Shown piece by piece: positions 1-7,571 of a stretch of 9,285 nucleotides of DNA (positions are counted from its first letter, which is position 1; the number at the start of each line of letters is the position of its first letter). The translations under genes were made by a program, and so were the position numbers. This DNA is from Gemmatimonadota bacterium (GTDB lineage Bacteria > Gemmatimonadota > Gemmatimonadetes > Longimicrobiales > RSA9), in NCBI GenBank assembly GCA_016207445.1, contig JACQPS010000046.1:1-9285 (forward strand), read 5' to 3'. Below the pieces are notes generated by a model. That model was not told the origin of the DNA and did no database searches. It saw nothing but the letters and a program-made list of their open reading frames with translations.

Positions 1-1
1 A

Positions 2-295
2 ACCCGCGTGGACCACCAAAACATGCTGCGCATGGTCGGCGCCAACGTCCGGGGCGCCGTGACGATCGAGTTCGGGAAGCCCGACATGATGCGGTCGAGC
101 CTCCCCGCCCACCCGGAGATCGGGCTGGAGATGCCAATGCGCATCTACGTCTGGGAACGCGCGGACGGAAGGACCGTCGTGAGCTATCATCGGCCCGCGG
201 CGGTCTTTGCCGCCTATGGGAACCCCGAGCTCACGGCCATGGGCAACATGATGGACGGCATGTTCGAGCAGATCGTGGGCGACGCGACCAGGTAG
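2..295 (+). CDS. DUF302 domain protein, 3' part only
   Basis: The reading frame is open from the first bases of the window to the TAG at 293-295, so the true start lies upstream. The GTG at 8 is probably an internal valine. The visible ~97 residues match the second half of the DUF302 fold: a hydrophobic strand followed by FGKPDMM, then EIGLEMPMRIYVWE, and the late VVSYHRPAA/AAYG segment. DUF302 is a small soluble domain of unknown biochemical role, often found beside metal- or sulfur-related genes. The stop lies 10 nt before the next start codon, suggesting one transcript with the membrane protein and merA. Family assignment is from motif recall. The function is unknown, and the missing N-terminus could carry a signal peptide or another domain. 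Confidence 0.8.
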   Translation, partial: TRVDHQNMLRMVGANVRGAVTIEFGKPDMMRSSLPAHPEIGLEMPMRIYVWERADGRTVVSYHRPAAVFAAYGNPELTAMGNMMDGMFEQIVGDATR

Positions 296-305
296 GGACT
301 CTCCG

Positions 306-1139
306 ATGCTTATCACCTGGATCGACATGGCGGTCGTGGCGATCGGGGCGGCGGGGATAGGCTACGGTCTTTGGCGGCGACCGCGCCCCCCGGCACCTCT
401 GCCGTCGCCGCCGGCATCAGCGGGGGAGCTCCTTCTGACGCTGCTCGCGGCAGTGCCGGCAGCCGTGGGCCCAAACGTGCTCGTGGTCGCTCTGACGCCG
501 GGCATGCCGGCGATGCCGACGCTGGTCCGGCTGGCCCTGCTTCCGTCGGTCGGGATGCTCGGGGTCGTTTGGGTCGCGGCGCGGGCGGCCGGCTACACGC
601 GACTCGTCAACCGCATCGAGGCGGGCGTCTGGGTGGGGTTCGTGGCCACCGCGGCGCTGGACGTCTTCCGCCTCGCGAGCTTCTCGCTCGGCCTGCTGCC
701 CGGGAACATGCCTCGTATGTTCGGCGTGCTGATCCTCGACCGGATGGCCGCAGGGCCCAGCACGCTCTCTGACGTGGTAGGCGCGGCGTACCATTTTTGG
801 GTCAGCGCGTGCTTCGGCCTCGCCTACACGCTTCTTTTGGGCCGCACCCGATGGTGGGGCGGCCTGATCTGGGGATTGGTCGTCGAGGTCGGCATGATGA
901 CGACGTCTCCGATGGTGATCGCCATGGGGACGGGCTACTTTGGGCTCGCCCTTGGCAAGGGTCTGCTCAACGGGGTGTTCCTCGGAAGCCTGGTTCCTCA
1001 CATTTCGTATGGTGTCGTACTGGGGCTGCTCCTGGAGCGGTACGTGGCCCATCGCGGCACGATATTCGGCTTGGTGCGCGCGCTCGCGCACCGGCCGGTA
1101 ACCGGCATCAGGCCGGGGAGCGCCCATGCGGTCCGCTGA
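306..1139 (+). CDS. multi-pass membrane protein, family not recognised
   Basis: The gene encodes 277 residues and starts at ATG 306, with AGGGA at 294-298 seven nt upstream. About seven hydrophobic segments can be seen, roughly at residues 5-24, 42-64, 73-95, 106-130, 160-180, 184-207 and 210-245. A proline-rich cytoplasmic-looking linker (RRPRPPAPLPSPP) follows the first segment, and a basic tail ends the protein. The last third has many Met, Gly and aromatic residues (WGLVVEVGMMTTSPMV), but no Cys pair typical of the mercury transporters MerT, MerC or MerF is present. I do not recognise the family. Its position between DUF302 and merA, 10 nt after the former, suggests co-transcription. A role in metal handling would be a guess from context only. 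The 3' end overlaps the small ORF at 1126-1185. Confidence 0.85.
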   Translation: MLITWIDMAVVAIGAAGIGYGLWRRPRPPAPLPSPPASAGELLLTLLAAVPAAVGPNVLVVALTPGMPAMPTLVRLALLPSVGMLGVVWVAARAAGYTRLVNRIEAGVWVGFVATAALDVFRLASFSLGLLPGNMPRMFGVLILDRMAAGPSTLSDVVGAAYHFWVSACFGLAYTLLLGRTRWWGGLIWGLVVEVGMMTTSPMVIAMGTGYFGLALGKGLLNGVFLGSLVPHISYGVVLGLLLERYVAHRGTIFGLVRALAHRPVTGIRPGSAHAVR

Positions 1140-1185
1140 GACAGCCTCCGCTAAGACCAAAGTCGCGGGCGAGTTCAACAAGTAA
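1126..1185 (+). CDS. possible 19-codon mini-ORF upstream of merA
   Basis: ATG 1126 is preceded by GGGGAG at 1115-1120 with a 5-nt spacer, a good ribosome binding site. The frame runs 19 codons (MRSAETASAK, then TKVAGEFNK) to TAA at 1183-1185. The start lies inside the last codons of the membrane protein gene in another frame (+1). The stop overlaps a possible merA start as TAATG at 1183-1187. The peptide has no cysteine or histidine and no known motif. It could be a leader that couples translation between the two genes, a remnant of a lost gene, or chance. The good binding site and tidy overlaps are the only support. Confidence 0.35.
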   Translation: MRSAETASAKTKVAGEFNK

Positions 1186-1196
1186 TGGGGGAGACG

Positions 1197-2861
1197 ATGA
1201 GCGACGTGCGTGAATTGAGCATCGAAGTCCGCGGCATGACGTGCGACCACTGCGAGCGCTCGGTCGCGAACGCATTAGAGACGGTGCCCGGAGTCGAGCA
1301 GGTCCTGGAGGTCAGCCACGCCGGCGCGATTGCTCGCGTCAAGGCCGGTCCAGAGGCGACTTCCGACCGCATCGAGGGGGCCGTCGCGAAGGCCGGCTAC
1401 CGCGCGCGGGTACGGTCGCACGGCGGCGCGGCGGCGCCTGTGGCGGTGCCGAGTCGCGGCGCCGACTTCGACCTCTTGATCGTGGGCGGCGGCTCTGCCG
1501 GGTTTGCCGCTGCGATCAAGGGCGCGGATATGGGGGCGCGCGTTGCGATGGCTGAGGCCGGCACCTTGGGTGGCACGTGCGTCAACGTCGGCTGTGTCCC
1601 TTCGAAGACGCTCATCCGCGCGGCCGAGGTCCAGCACCGGCGCTCACATCACCCGTTCGATGGGATTCCCGCGGGCGACGGCCGGCCCGACTGGGCGCGC
1701 GTGCGCGGGGAGAAGGACCAGCTTGTCGGCGAGCTCCGGCAGGCCAAGTACCGGGACGTGCTGCGCTCCTACGAGGCGATCACGCTGTTCGAGCAGCGGG
1801 CGACGCTGACGTCGGGCCGGTCGGTTCGCCTGGCCGACGGCCGGACCCTCACGGCCGGCAGGATCCTCATTGCCACGGGCGCCTCGCCCTGGGCGCCGCC
1901 GATCCCCGGCCTCGCCGAGAGCGGGTACCTCGAAAACGCGAGCGCGATGGCGCTCGACCGCCTGCCGGATTCGCTGATCGTGATCGGGGCGAGCGCGGTC
2001 GGGCTCGAGCTGGCCCAGATGTTCGCGCGGCTCGGCGTGCGCGTGACGGTCCTGGAGGCCTTGCCGCGGGTCGTTCCGGCCGAAGATCCGGCGATCGGGG
2101 AGGCGTTGGGCGACTTGTTGCGTGCCGAAGGACTGGATGTGCGCACGGGCGTCGCCATCGAGAGCGTCAGCCGCGCGGACGACGGCTACTCAGCCCGCTT
2201 CCAGGAGGAAGGCGAGGCCCGTGCCGTCCGGGCCGACCAGCTGCTTGTGGCTGCGGGGCGCCGGGCCAACACGAGGGGATTCGGCCTCGAGGATTCGGGC
2301 GTGACGCTTGGCAAGAACGGTGAGATCGTGGTCAACGAGTTTCTCCAGACGGCGAACCCGGGCATCTACGCGGCCGGCGACGTCATCGGTGACCCGATGT
2401 TCGTGTACGTGGCGGCCTATGGCGGGGCGCTGGCGGCGGAGAACGCGCTCGGGGGGAACGTCCGTCACTACGATCTTGCGGCCTTGCCCAAGGTCACGTT
2501 CACCGATCCGGCGGTCGCGTCCGTTGGGCTCACCGAGGATCAGGCACGGGCCGCGGGGATCGAGCCCCTCGTCTCGAAGCTCCCGCTCGAGCACGTGCCG
2601 CGCGCCCTCGCGGCGCGCGACACGCGCGGGTTCGTCAAGCTGGTCGCCGATGCCGCCACCCGGAAGATCGTCGGTGCGCACATCCTCGCGGCCGAAGCGG
2701 GCGAGATGATCACCGAGCCGGCGCTCGCGATCAAGCATGGGCTCACGATCGAGGATCTCACGGGCACCTTCCACCCGTACCTGACCCTCTCGGAAGGGAT
2801 CAAGCTTGCGGCGCAGACCTTTGACAGGGACGTGGCGAAGCTCTCGTGCTGCGCGGCGTAG
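1197..2861 (+). CDS. merA: mercuric reductase with N-terminal HMA domain
   Basis: MerA is the cytoplasmic FAD enzyme that reduces Hg(II) to volatile Hg(0) with NADPH. From ATG 1197 the protein has 554 residues, close to the ~560 of classical HMA-bearing MerA. An HMA domain fills about residues 7-72, with GMTCDHC placing metal ligands at Cys16 and Cys19. The FAD-binding GGGSAG is near residue 97. The redox pair Cys128 and Cys133 lies in GGTCVNVGCVPSK. A second Rossmann motif, GASAVG, is at 264-269. The dimer-interface HPYLT contains the Tyr seen in MerA active sites, and the C-terminal LSCCAA carries the vicinal Cys551-Cys552 pair that hands Hg(II) to the active site. This C-terminal pair argues against an ordinary lipoamide dehydrogenase. 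An alternative ATG at 1185 adds four residues. I prefer 1197 because GGGGAG at 1188-1193 lies just upstream (3 nt, rather short). No merR or transporter gene is visible nearby. Confidence 0.96.
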   Translation: MSDVRELSIEVRGMTCDHCERSVANALETVPGVEQVLEVSHAGAIARVKAGPEATSDRIEGAVAKAGYRARVRSHGGAAAPVAVPSRGADFDLLIVGGGSAGFAAAIKGADMGARVAMAEAGTLGGTCVNVGCVPSKTLIRAAEVQHRRSHHPFDGIPAGDGRPDWARVRGEKDQLVGELRQAKYRDVLRSYEAITLFEQRATLTSGRSVRLADGRTLTAGRILIATGASPWAPPIPGLAESGYLENASAMALDRLPDSLIVIGASAVGLELAQMFARLGVRVTVLEALPRVVPAEDPAIGEALGDLLRAEGLDVRTGVAIESVSRADDGYSARFQEEGEARAVRADQLLVAAGRRANTRGFGLEDSGVTLGKNGEIVVNEFLQTANPGIYAAGDVIGDPMFVYVAAYGGALAAENALGGNVRHYDLAALPKVTFTDPAVASVGLTEDQARAAGIEPLVSKLPLEHVPRALAARDTRGFVKLVADAATRKIVGAHILAAEAGEMITEPALAIKHGLTIEDLTGTFHPYLTLSEGIKLAAQTFDRDVAKLSCCAA

Positions 2862-2991
2862 CGTGGGACCCGGTGGGCGCCGCTCCGGCGGTACCGTGTC
2901 CTGCCGCAGCGTTCAGGGCCAGGGAACGCGAGTGACGCTTAGCCTCCCGTGCCCGGGAGTGGGTGAGTGCGGAGCGCTGCGGTAGGCCTCG

Positions 2992-3810
2992 ATGCGATAC
3001 CTGGTTTTGTGTGGCGGCGGGAGCCGAGGCGCCATCGAGGTGGGCTTCGCGAAGGCCCTGTGGGAGCGGGGCGTCCGCTTTGACGGGATCGTGGGCAGCT
3101 CCGTCGGGGCGCTCAATGGCGCCTTTCTTGCTGCCGGCGGCAGCCCCGAGCAACTGGCGGACATCTGGCGCACCCTCCGCTTCAAGGACGTTTTCCGCTT
3201 CAACTGGCGGCTCCTGGTGCGCGGCGTCCGGGCGCGGTCTATGTTCACACTGGGGCGAAGCCTGCGGTCGTTGATCGATCGGCTGGGTGTCCGCCGGTTC
3301 GAGCAGCTCTCGATTCCCCTCGCGGTGGTCGCCACGGACCTGGCCACCGGCGCAGCCGTGGTGATCGATAAGGGTTCCCTCGCACCGGCACTTGCCGCGA
3401 GCGTGGCCATCCCCGGGCTCCTCAGCCCGGTGGTGCTGGGCGGCCGCTGCCTGGTGGACGGAAGTCTCTCAGCGGATCTGCCCGTCGCCGAGGCTGTGCG
3501 TAGGGGTGCTTCGGAGATCTGGGCCATGCGATGCGCGTGCTGCGCCAGCCCGAAATATCGGTTCGACTCGCTCACTTCGATCATCGCACAGGTCTTTGGT
3601 CTGGCGGTCGATCGGACGAGGAGAGAGGCCGAGGTCGCGCGGCCCGGGGTCGTGGCGCGCGTGTGGTCGGTGGAGGCCGAGCTTGATGTTTCCAGTCTGG
3701 ACTTTTCGGCGACCGCGGCGCTAATCACCGCAGCGTACGAGGAGACGAGCCGTCGGCTCGACCGGCTTGGCTTGGCTGGAATGGATGTGGCCACCGTCGC
3801 GGTGCCTTAG
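2992..3810 (+). CDS. patatin-like phospholipase/acylhydrolase
   Basis: The 272-residue protein has the full patatin signature. The glycine-rich oxyanion-hole loop GGGSRG is at 8-13, the nucleophile elbow GSSVG at 35-39 (Ser37), and the catalytic Asp in VDGS is Asp156. Patatins use this Ser-Asp dyad to hydrolyse acyl esters of phospholipids or other lipids. There is no signal peptide, and the length fits small RssA-type bacterial patatins. The start is fixed by the oxyanion loop beginning seven residues in. GGTAGG at 2981-2986 is a weak ribosome binding site. The gap to merA is 130 bp, so co-transcription is possible but not shown. An odd feature is the cysteine cluster Cys181, Cys183, Cys184 (RCACCA), just after the strand that follows the catalytic Asp. 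The substrate is unknown. Confidence 0.9.
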   Translation: MRYLVLCGGGSRGAIEVGFAKALWERGVRFDGIVGSSVGALNGAFLAAGGSPEQLADIWRTLRFKDVFRFNWRLLVRGVRARSMFTLGRSLRSLIDRLGVRRFEQLSIPLAVVATDLATGAAVVIDKGSLAPALAASVAIPGLLSPVVLGGRCLVDGSLSADLPVAEAVRRGASEIWAMRCACCASPKYRFDSLTSIIAQVFGLAVDRTRREAEVARPGVVARVWSVEAELDVSSLDFSATAALITAAYEETSRRLDRLGLAGMDVATVAVP

Positions 3811-3825
3811 CGCGGTCCGACGAGA

Positions 3826-4370
3826 ATGCCGCAACCCCTCATGACCGCTGCGGTGGAGTCCTCGTCGTATTGGACCGCCTACTGGTGGATGCTCCCGGTC
3901 GGCGTGCTCATCTGCTCGACGGCGTGCGCTGCCTCGGTGGAGGGGGCGACGATGTTCACTCCGCTGTTCGCGCTCGGGTTCCCGCTCATCGGGGCGTCGG
4001 CCCTCACCCCAGGACAAGCGATTGCCACGGCGCTGATCATCGAGTCCGTGGGCTACTCCAGAGCGGCCAGCTCATGCTGCGACTCGGCTGGCCCGGCCGC
4101 GTTGCCGTTGGCACCGGCGTCGGTGTCGTGCTCCCGACCGTCGTGACGGCAGGCGCCGTGCAAGCGGTAATGCTGCAGCGCACCGATCTGGGGATTCCGT
4201 GGAACCTGGTCGTGTGGACCGTCCCAGCCGTGCTCATCGGCGGTCAGCTGGGGCCGCGGTTGACAGCGCTCGTCCCCGAACGGCAGTTGAAGCGCGGGGT
4301 TGCGGTGCTATTCGCCCTGCTCGGGACGGTCATCACGCTGTCCACCGTTGTACGGCGACTTACCGGCTGA
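3826..4370 (+). pseudogene. TauE/SafE-family permease, frame-disrupted and internally deleted
   Basis: TauE/SafE proteins are membrane permeases for sulfite, sulfoacetate or similar organic anions. The first ~77 codons (from ATG 3826) give membrane segments with VEGATMFTPLFALG and PGQAIATALIIESVGY, typical of the N-terminal half. Near 4055-4065 the similarity jumps to another frame (-1 relative), which reads LMLRLGWPGRVAVGTGVGVV and later NLVVWTVPAVLIGGQ and LKRGVAVLFALLG, typical of the C-terminal half, to TGA at 4368-4370. The two halves are normally separated by roughly 100 residues, and all visible coding adds up to only ~180 residues against about 250-300. The best reading is an out-of-frame internal deletion rather than a single-base slip. 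An assembly error in the source sequence cannot be excluded. The 3' end is duplicated at 7583-7647. Confidence 0.8.
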
Positions 4371-4378
4371 GTTAGCGG
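4311..4378 (+). repeat. TauE 3' end, copy 1 of duplicated segment
   Basis: This segment covers the last codons, stop and first bases after the TauE pseudogene. It aligns with 7583-7647. By hand count 59 of 65 aligned bases match, plus one 3-nt gap that removes exactly one codon (STVVRR here, STVRR there). It is the first half of the duplicated locus whose other half is 5325-5432. Confidence 0.88.
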
Positions 4379-4384
4379 GTCGAC

Positions 4385-4394
4385 GGGACATCCC
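4385..4394 (+). promoter_or_regulatory. small dyad GGGACATCCC upstream of kinase
   Basis: GGGA-CA-TCCC is a short inverted repeat centred about 90 nt before the kinase ATG at 4479. A longer dyad with the same core pattern (GGRACATYCC) is centred about 92 nt before the DsrE gene. It could be an operator, but a 4-bp arm is easily found by chance in GC-rich DNA. Confidence 0.2.
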
Positions 4395-4478
4395 AGGCCT
4401 CCGGGTGGCCCCTCGCCGGCGGGTCAGACGCGGTTCACCGGGAACCCGGGTGGCGACGACGCGGTTGTGTGGAGTAGC

Positions 4479-5420
<942 letters not shown>

Positions 5421-5468
5421 ACTGCCGACGTGCCCGGGACTCCTTCCGCCGACGGCGCGGCCCGCGGC

Positions 5469-5513
5469 ATGAGATCGTTCGACGCGATTGTGATCGGGTC
5501 CGGTCAGGAATAA
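5469..5513 (+). pseudogene. N-terminal stump of flavin disulfide reductase
   Basis: ATG 5469 opens a 14-codon frame, MRSFDAIVIGSGQE, ending in TAA at 5511-5513. FDAIVIGSGQ matches the first beta strand and the start of the GxGxxG FAD loop seen at the N-terminus of MerA/dihydrolipoamide dehydrogenase-type oxidoreductases, where the next residues would normally continue GGxxLA. The match stops around 5507. Nothing resembling the rest of such a protein follows in any frame. It starts 48 bp after the kinase stop and ends 3 nt before the methyltransferase ATG, so it may now act as a short translated leader. The match is short, so confidence is moderate. Confidence 0.55.
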
Positions 5514-5516
5514 GCC

Positions 5517-6203
5517 ATGTCGGTTAGAAGGCGGCAACGTGTCTGGACCATGAGTGCACGCGCTACGCAATTGCGCGAGAAGGATCCGAATCCGGTCGTC
5601 GAGGAATACGCACGAACCGCGCCGGATTACGACACGAAGTGGTCGTTCTACATCGAGGCGACTACCCGGGAGACGATGGCACGTCTTGGGCCGCGTCCGA
5701 CGGACCGAGTTCTCGACGTTGGCTGCGGCACCGGGGTGCTGCTCCACCGGCTTGCGCTTTCCTATCCGAAGGCCCAGTTGTTCGGAATTGACCTTGTGCG
5801 AGAAATGTTGGCCATCGCTCGTCGGAGGCTACCACCGACTGTCGAGCTACAACAGGCTTCGGCTGAGCAGCTTCCTTTCGGCGACGAGCAGTTCGATGTC
5901 GTCGTCTCTTGTAACATGTTCCACTACATTCGCCAGCCCATCGCCACGTTGCGAGAGATGCGGCGAGTTTTGCGTCCGGGCGGCCAGCTTGTTATCACCG
6001 ACTGGTGCCACGACTACTTGGCTTGCCGGATCTGTGACCTGTACTTGCACCTCTTCAGTCATGCGCACATCAAGACTTACCGAGAGCGAGAGTGCGCGCG
6101 GCTCCTCAAGCAGGCAGGATACAGCGAGGTGGAAATCGCGCGCTACAGGATTAGCTGGCTCTGGGGGCTAATGACAGCGAGATCGAAGAAGCATGGCACC
6201 TAA
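5517..6203 (+). CDS. class I SAM-dependent methyltransferase
   Basis: The 228-residue protein has the UbiE/Methyltransf_11 pattern. SAM-binding motif I, VLDVGCGTG, is at 65-73. The acidic residue binding the SAM ribose is Asp92 in FGIDL. An AEQLPF stretch precedes FDVVVSCNMFHYI (motif II region, 126-138), and LRPGGQLVITD follows. The substrate cannot be inferred; UbiE-like enzymes act on quinones, lipids and many small molecules. An alternative start is ATG 5550. The 5517 start has a weak AGGA at 5506-5509. The gene is poorer in GC than its surroundings: two 60-base lines inside it count 52-53%, against about 72% in a kinase line. Codons such as TTG, GTT and AAT are common. It abuts a truncated reductase stump, so it looks like an inserted gene. 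A 12-bp GGCGCGCGCGCC palindrome lies at 6209-6220, just after the stop. Confidence 0.9.
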   Translation: MSVRRRQRVWTMSARATQLREKDPNPVVEEYARTAPDYDTKWSFYIEATTRETMARLGPRPTDRVLDVGCGTGVLLHRLALSYPKAQLFGIDLVREMLAIARRRLPPTVELQQASAEQLPFGDEQFDVVVSCNMFHYIRQPIATLREMRRVLRPGGQLVITDWCHDYLACRICDLYLHLFSHAHIKTYRERECARLLKQAGYSEVEIARYRISWLWGLMTARSKKHGT

Positions 6204-6272
6204 CAATAGGCGCGCGCGCCGGTGGGAATCCGTGGTCGTTCAGAAGGAGCACGGCACGCGGGAGTGTGGAGG

Positions 6273-6627
6273 ATGATGCGTGGCATGTGGCTACCCGTCG
6301 CGCTGGCGGCGCTCGTCGGTCTCGCGGCGTTGCCGGCCACAAGCTTCCGGAGTCCGCTCCGCCGCGTCCTCGGCTCTGTTCGTCGACGCCTTCGCCCGCG
6401 ACTACCGGGCCGCCGACCTGAGTCCAGCCGAGCGGGCGATGCTCGACTACGCTGTGCTCCTCACGACACAGCCCAGCAAGGTGAAGGCCGCCGACGTTGC
6501 CCGGCTGCGCGCGGCCGGGTTCGACGACCGAGCCATCCACGACATCTGCGCGATCGCGTCGTACTACGCTTTCGTCAACCGCATCGCCATCGGGCTTGGC
6601 GTCGAGCTCGAGCCGCGCTTCGAGTGA
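6273..6627 (+). pseudogene. AhpD/carboxymuconolactone decarboxylase-type 3' fragment behind a signal peptide
   Basis: Two unrelated pieces are joined. From ATG 6273, behind GGAGG at 6268-6272, one frame encodes a signal peptide-like start (MMRGMWLPVALAALVGLAAL, then PATS). From about 6361 a different frame (+1) gives ALFVDAFARDYRAADLSP, RAMLDYAVLLT, ADVARLRAAGFDD and YYAFVNRIAIGLGVELE, ending with TGA at 6625-6627. The second piece matches the C-terminal half of peroxidase-related AhpD-like proteins (~190 residues normally). The N-terminal half with the catalytic CxxCxxxH is missing in every frame upstream. An in-frame start for the fragment would be GTG 6280 or another non-ATG codon. It cannot be a functional peroxidase, and it could be either a deletion scar or a misassembly. 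Confidence 0.65.
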
Positions 6628-6922
6628 GCACGAAGCACGAAGGGGCGCCTCACCGGCGACACCCCTTCAACTCTTCACCTCTGCAACTCAACCCTTCAAC
6701 GCCTCTTTCTCGAACAGCTTCGCGTACCGCTTCGCCTCCCGGGCCCGCCACGCGCGCCGCCGGCGGCACCAGACGGTGATACGCGAAAAGGCGCCTGGGT
6801 GCAGGCGCCTTCGGTGCTTCCGGTGGTCAACTCTGGACGAGTCCCGAGCGAAAGCCGGGTTACCCGGAGTGGCTTAGCTCAACGAGCCCGCCGGACGCTG
6901 TGCGCCGGCGTCCTGAGCACGT
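6628..6922. other. non-coding gap between convergent genes
   Basis: No credible gene is seen here. The gap holds a tandem GCACGAA pair (6628-6641), a pyrimidine-rich tract with CCTTCAAC twice (6664-6671, 6693-6700) and the minus-strand terminator at 6788-6811. GGACGC and GCGTCC (near 6893-6913) form a weaker possible stem close to the end of the thioredoxin-like gene. A minus-strand frame open from about 6873 to the stop at 6688-6690 lacks a usable start codon. Confidence 0.5.
6788..6811 (-). terminator. intrinsic terminator of the thioredoxin-like gene
   Basis: AAGGCGCCT and AGGCGCCTT form a perfect 9-bp stem around a 6-base loop (6797-6802). Read on the minus strand, the stem runs into TTTT (stem end plus 6786-6787). 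On the plus strand the following bases are not T-rich enough. It lies 112 bp past the minus-strand stop at 6923 and, reading leftward, before the end of the AhpD fragment, so it would protect the convergent transcript. Confidence 0.75.
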
Positions 6923-7465
6923 TCATTCAGCGCGCACCAGCGAAGCGCTCGCCATCACCGCCAGGACCTCCCGCACGGTGGATGCGCCCCGGTCTTTCGC
7001 GTACCAGCGCCGGATTCCGGGATAGATCTCCTTGCCCGCGCCCGCGCGCCGCTCGGCCAGGACCCAGTTCTGAAGCTCGGCCGGCCGCGGGCCCCAGTGC
7101 CCGACTTCCTCCATGTCTCCGGTCAGAACGATCACGATGGGAATGGAGCGCGACGCGCCGGTGAGATACGCGTCCATCAGTTCGGGGTGCCGGTCCCGAC
7201 GCACCAGCCGGATCTCCGCGCCCGGCACCTGTTCGATCCACCGTACCAGAACGGGAACGGTGTTGGTCGCGTCGCCGCACCAGTCCTCCACGATGACCAG
7301 GAGCCGGAACGGCCGCCCGAGGTTCACCGCCTCGTCCACCAGGTGCGCGGGAATCCGCGCGGTCCGGTAGACGCCCGTCCAGAGCCCGCAATGCTCCGTG
7401 GACTCCTTCACGAAGCGGTCGTACATCAGCGCACCGTTCCAGACATGTGCGAATGCCCAGGTCAC
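6923..7465 (-). CDS. thioredoxin-fold protein with single-Cys WCGDA motif
   Basis: The protein has 180 residues and starts at GTG 7465-7463. The plus-strand CCCCTTT at 7471-7477 reads AAAGGGG on the coding strand, 5 nt upstream, a strong ribosome binding site. The thioredoxin-like core shows strand LLVIVED, then WCGDA at 62-66, where thioredoxin has WCGPC. The second active-site cysteine is therefore replaced and only Cys63 remains. A likely cis-proline loop SIP (Pro109) follows before strand IVIVL. This matches the Thioredoxin_9-like 'thioredoxin family protein' group common in soil bacteria; its substrate is not known. The only other cysteine is Cys26, so a classical dithiol exchange is unlikely without a partner. 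It is the only minus-strand gene in the window, and it is convergent with the AhpD fragment. Confidence 0.85.
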   Translation of the reverse strand: MTWAFAHVWNGALMYDRFVKESTEHCGLWTGVYRTARIPAHLVDEAVNLGRPFRLLVIVEDWCGDATNTVPVLVRWIEQVPGAEIRLVRRDRHPELMDAYLTGASRSIPIVIVLTGDMEEVGHWGPRPAELQNWVLAERRAGAGKEIYPGIRRWYAKDRGASTVREVLAVMASASLVRAE

Positions 7466-7571
7466 TTGATCCCCTTTGGCTGTGGTGATGACCTACGATG
7501 GTACTGCGCATACCAAGACGCGGCGTCCACCGCGTGTTCCCGTGCCCGCCGAGGTGCCGGAGATTGCTGGC

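Noticed and set aside
417..1250. Long minus-strand open frame opposite the membrane protein gene
   Set aside because: It is the high-GC shadow of the plus-strand gene: rich in Arg, His and Pro, no known motif, and no ribosome binding site.
2904..2982. Inverted repeat CCGCAGCG / CGCTGCGG in the merA-patatin gap
   Set aside because: The arms are 63 nt apart with no T-run, and 8-bp matches are common in such GC-rich DNA. It is not convincing as a terminator or operator.
4424..4445. Near-palindrome CACCGGGAACCCGGGTG before the kinase
   Set aside because: The arms need a bulge to pair, there is no U-run, and the placement does not fit a terminator or clear operator.
6688..6873. Minus-strand frame with a plausible protein-like end (RAREAKRYAKLFEKEALKG)
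   Set aside because: It is open for 62 codons but has no ATG or GTG start, and it contains the terminator hairpin. It may be a gene remnant, but nothing recognisable supports it.
6865..6925. tRNA-like stretch (GGAGTGGCTTAGCTCAACGAG)
   Set aside because: It resembles a D-arm but no anticodon stem, T-loop or acceptor pairing follows.
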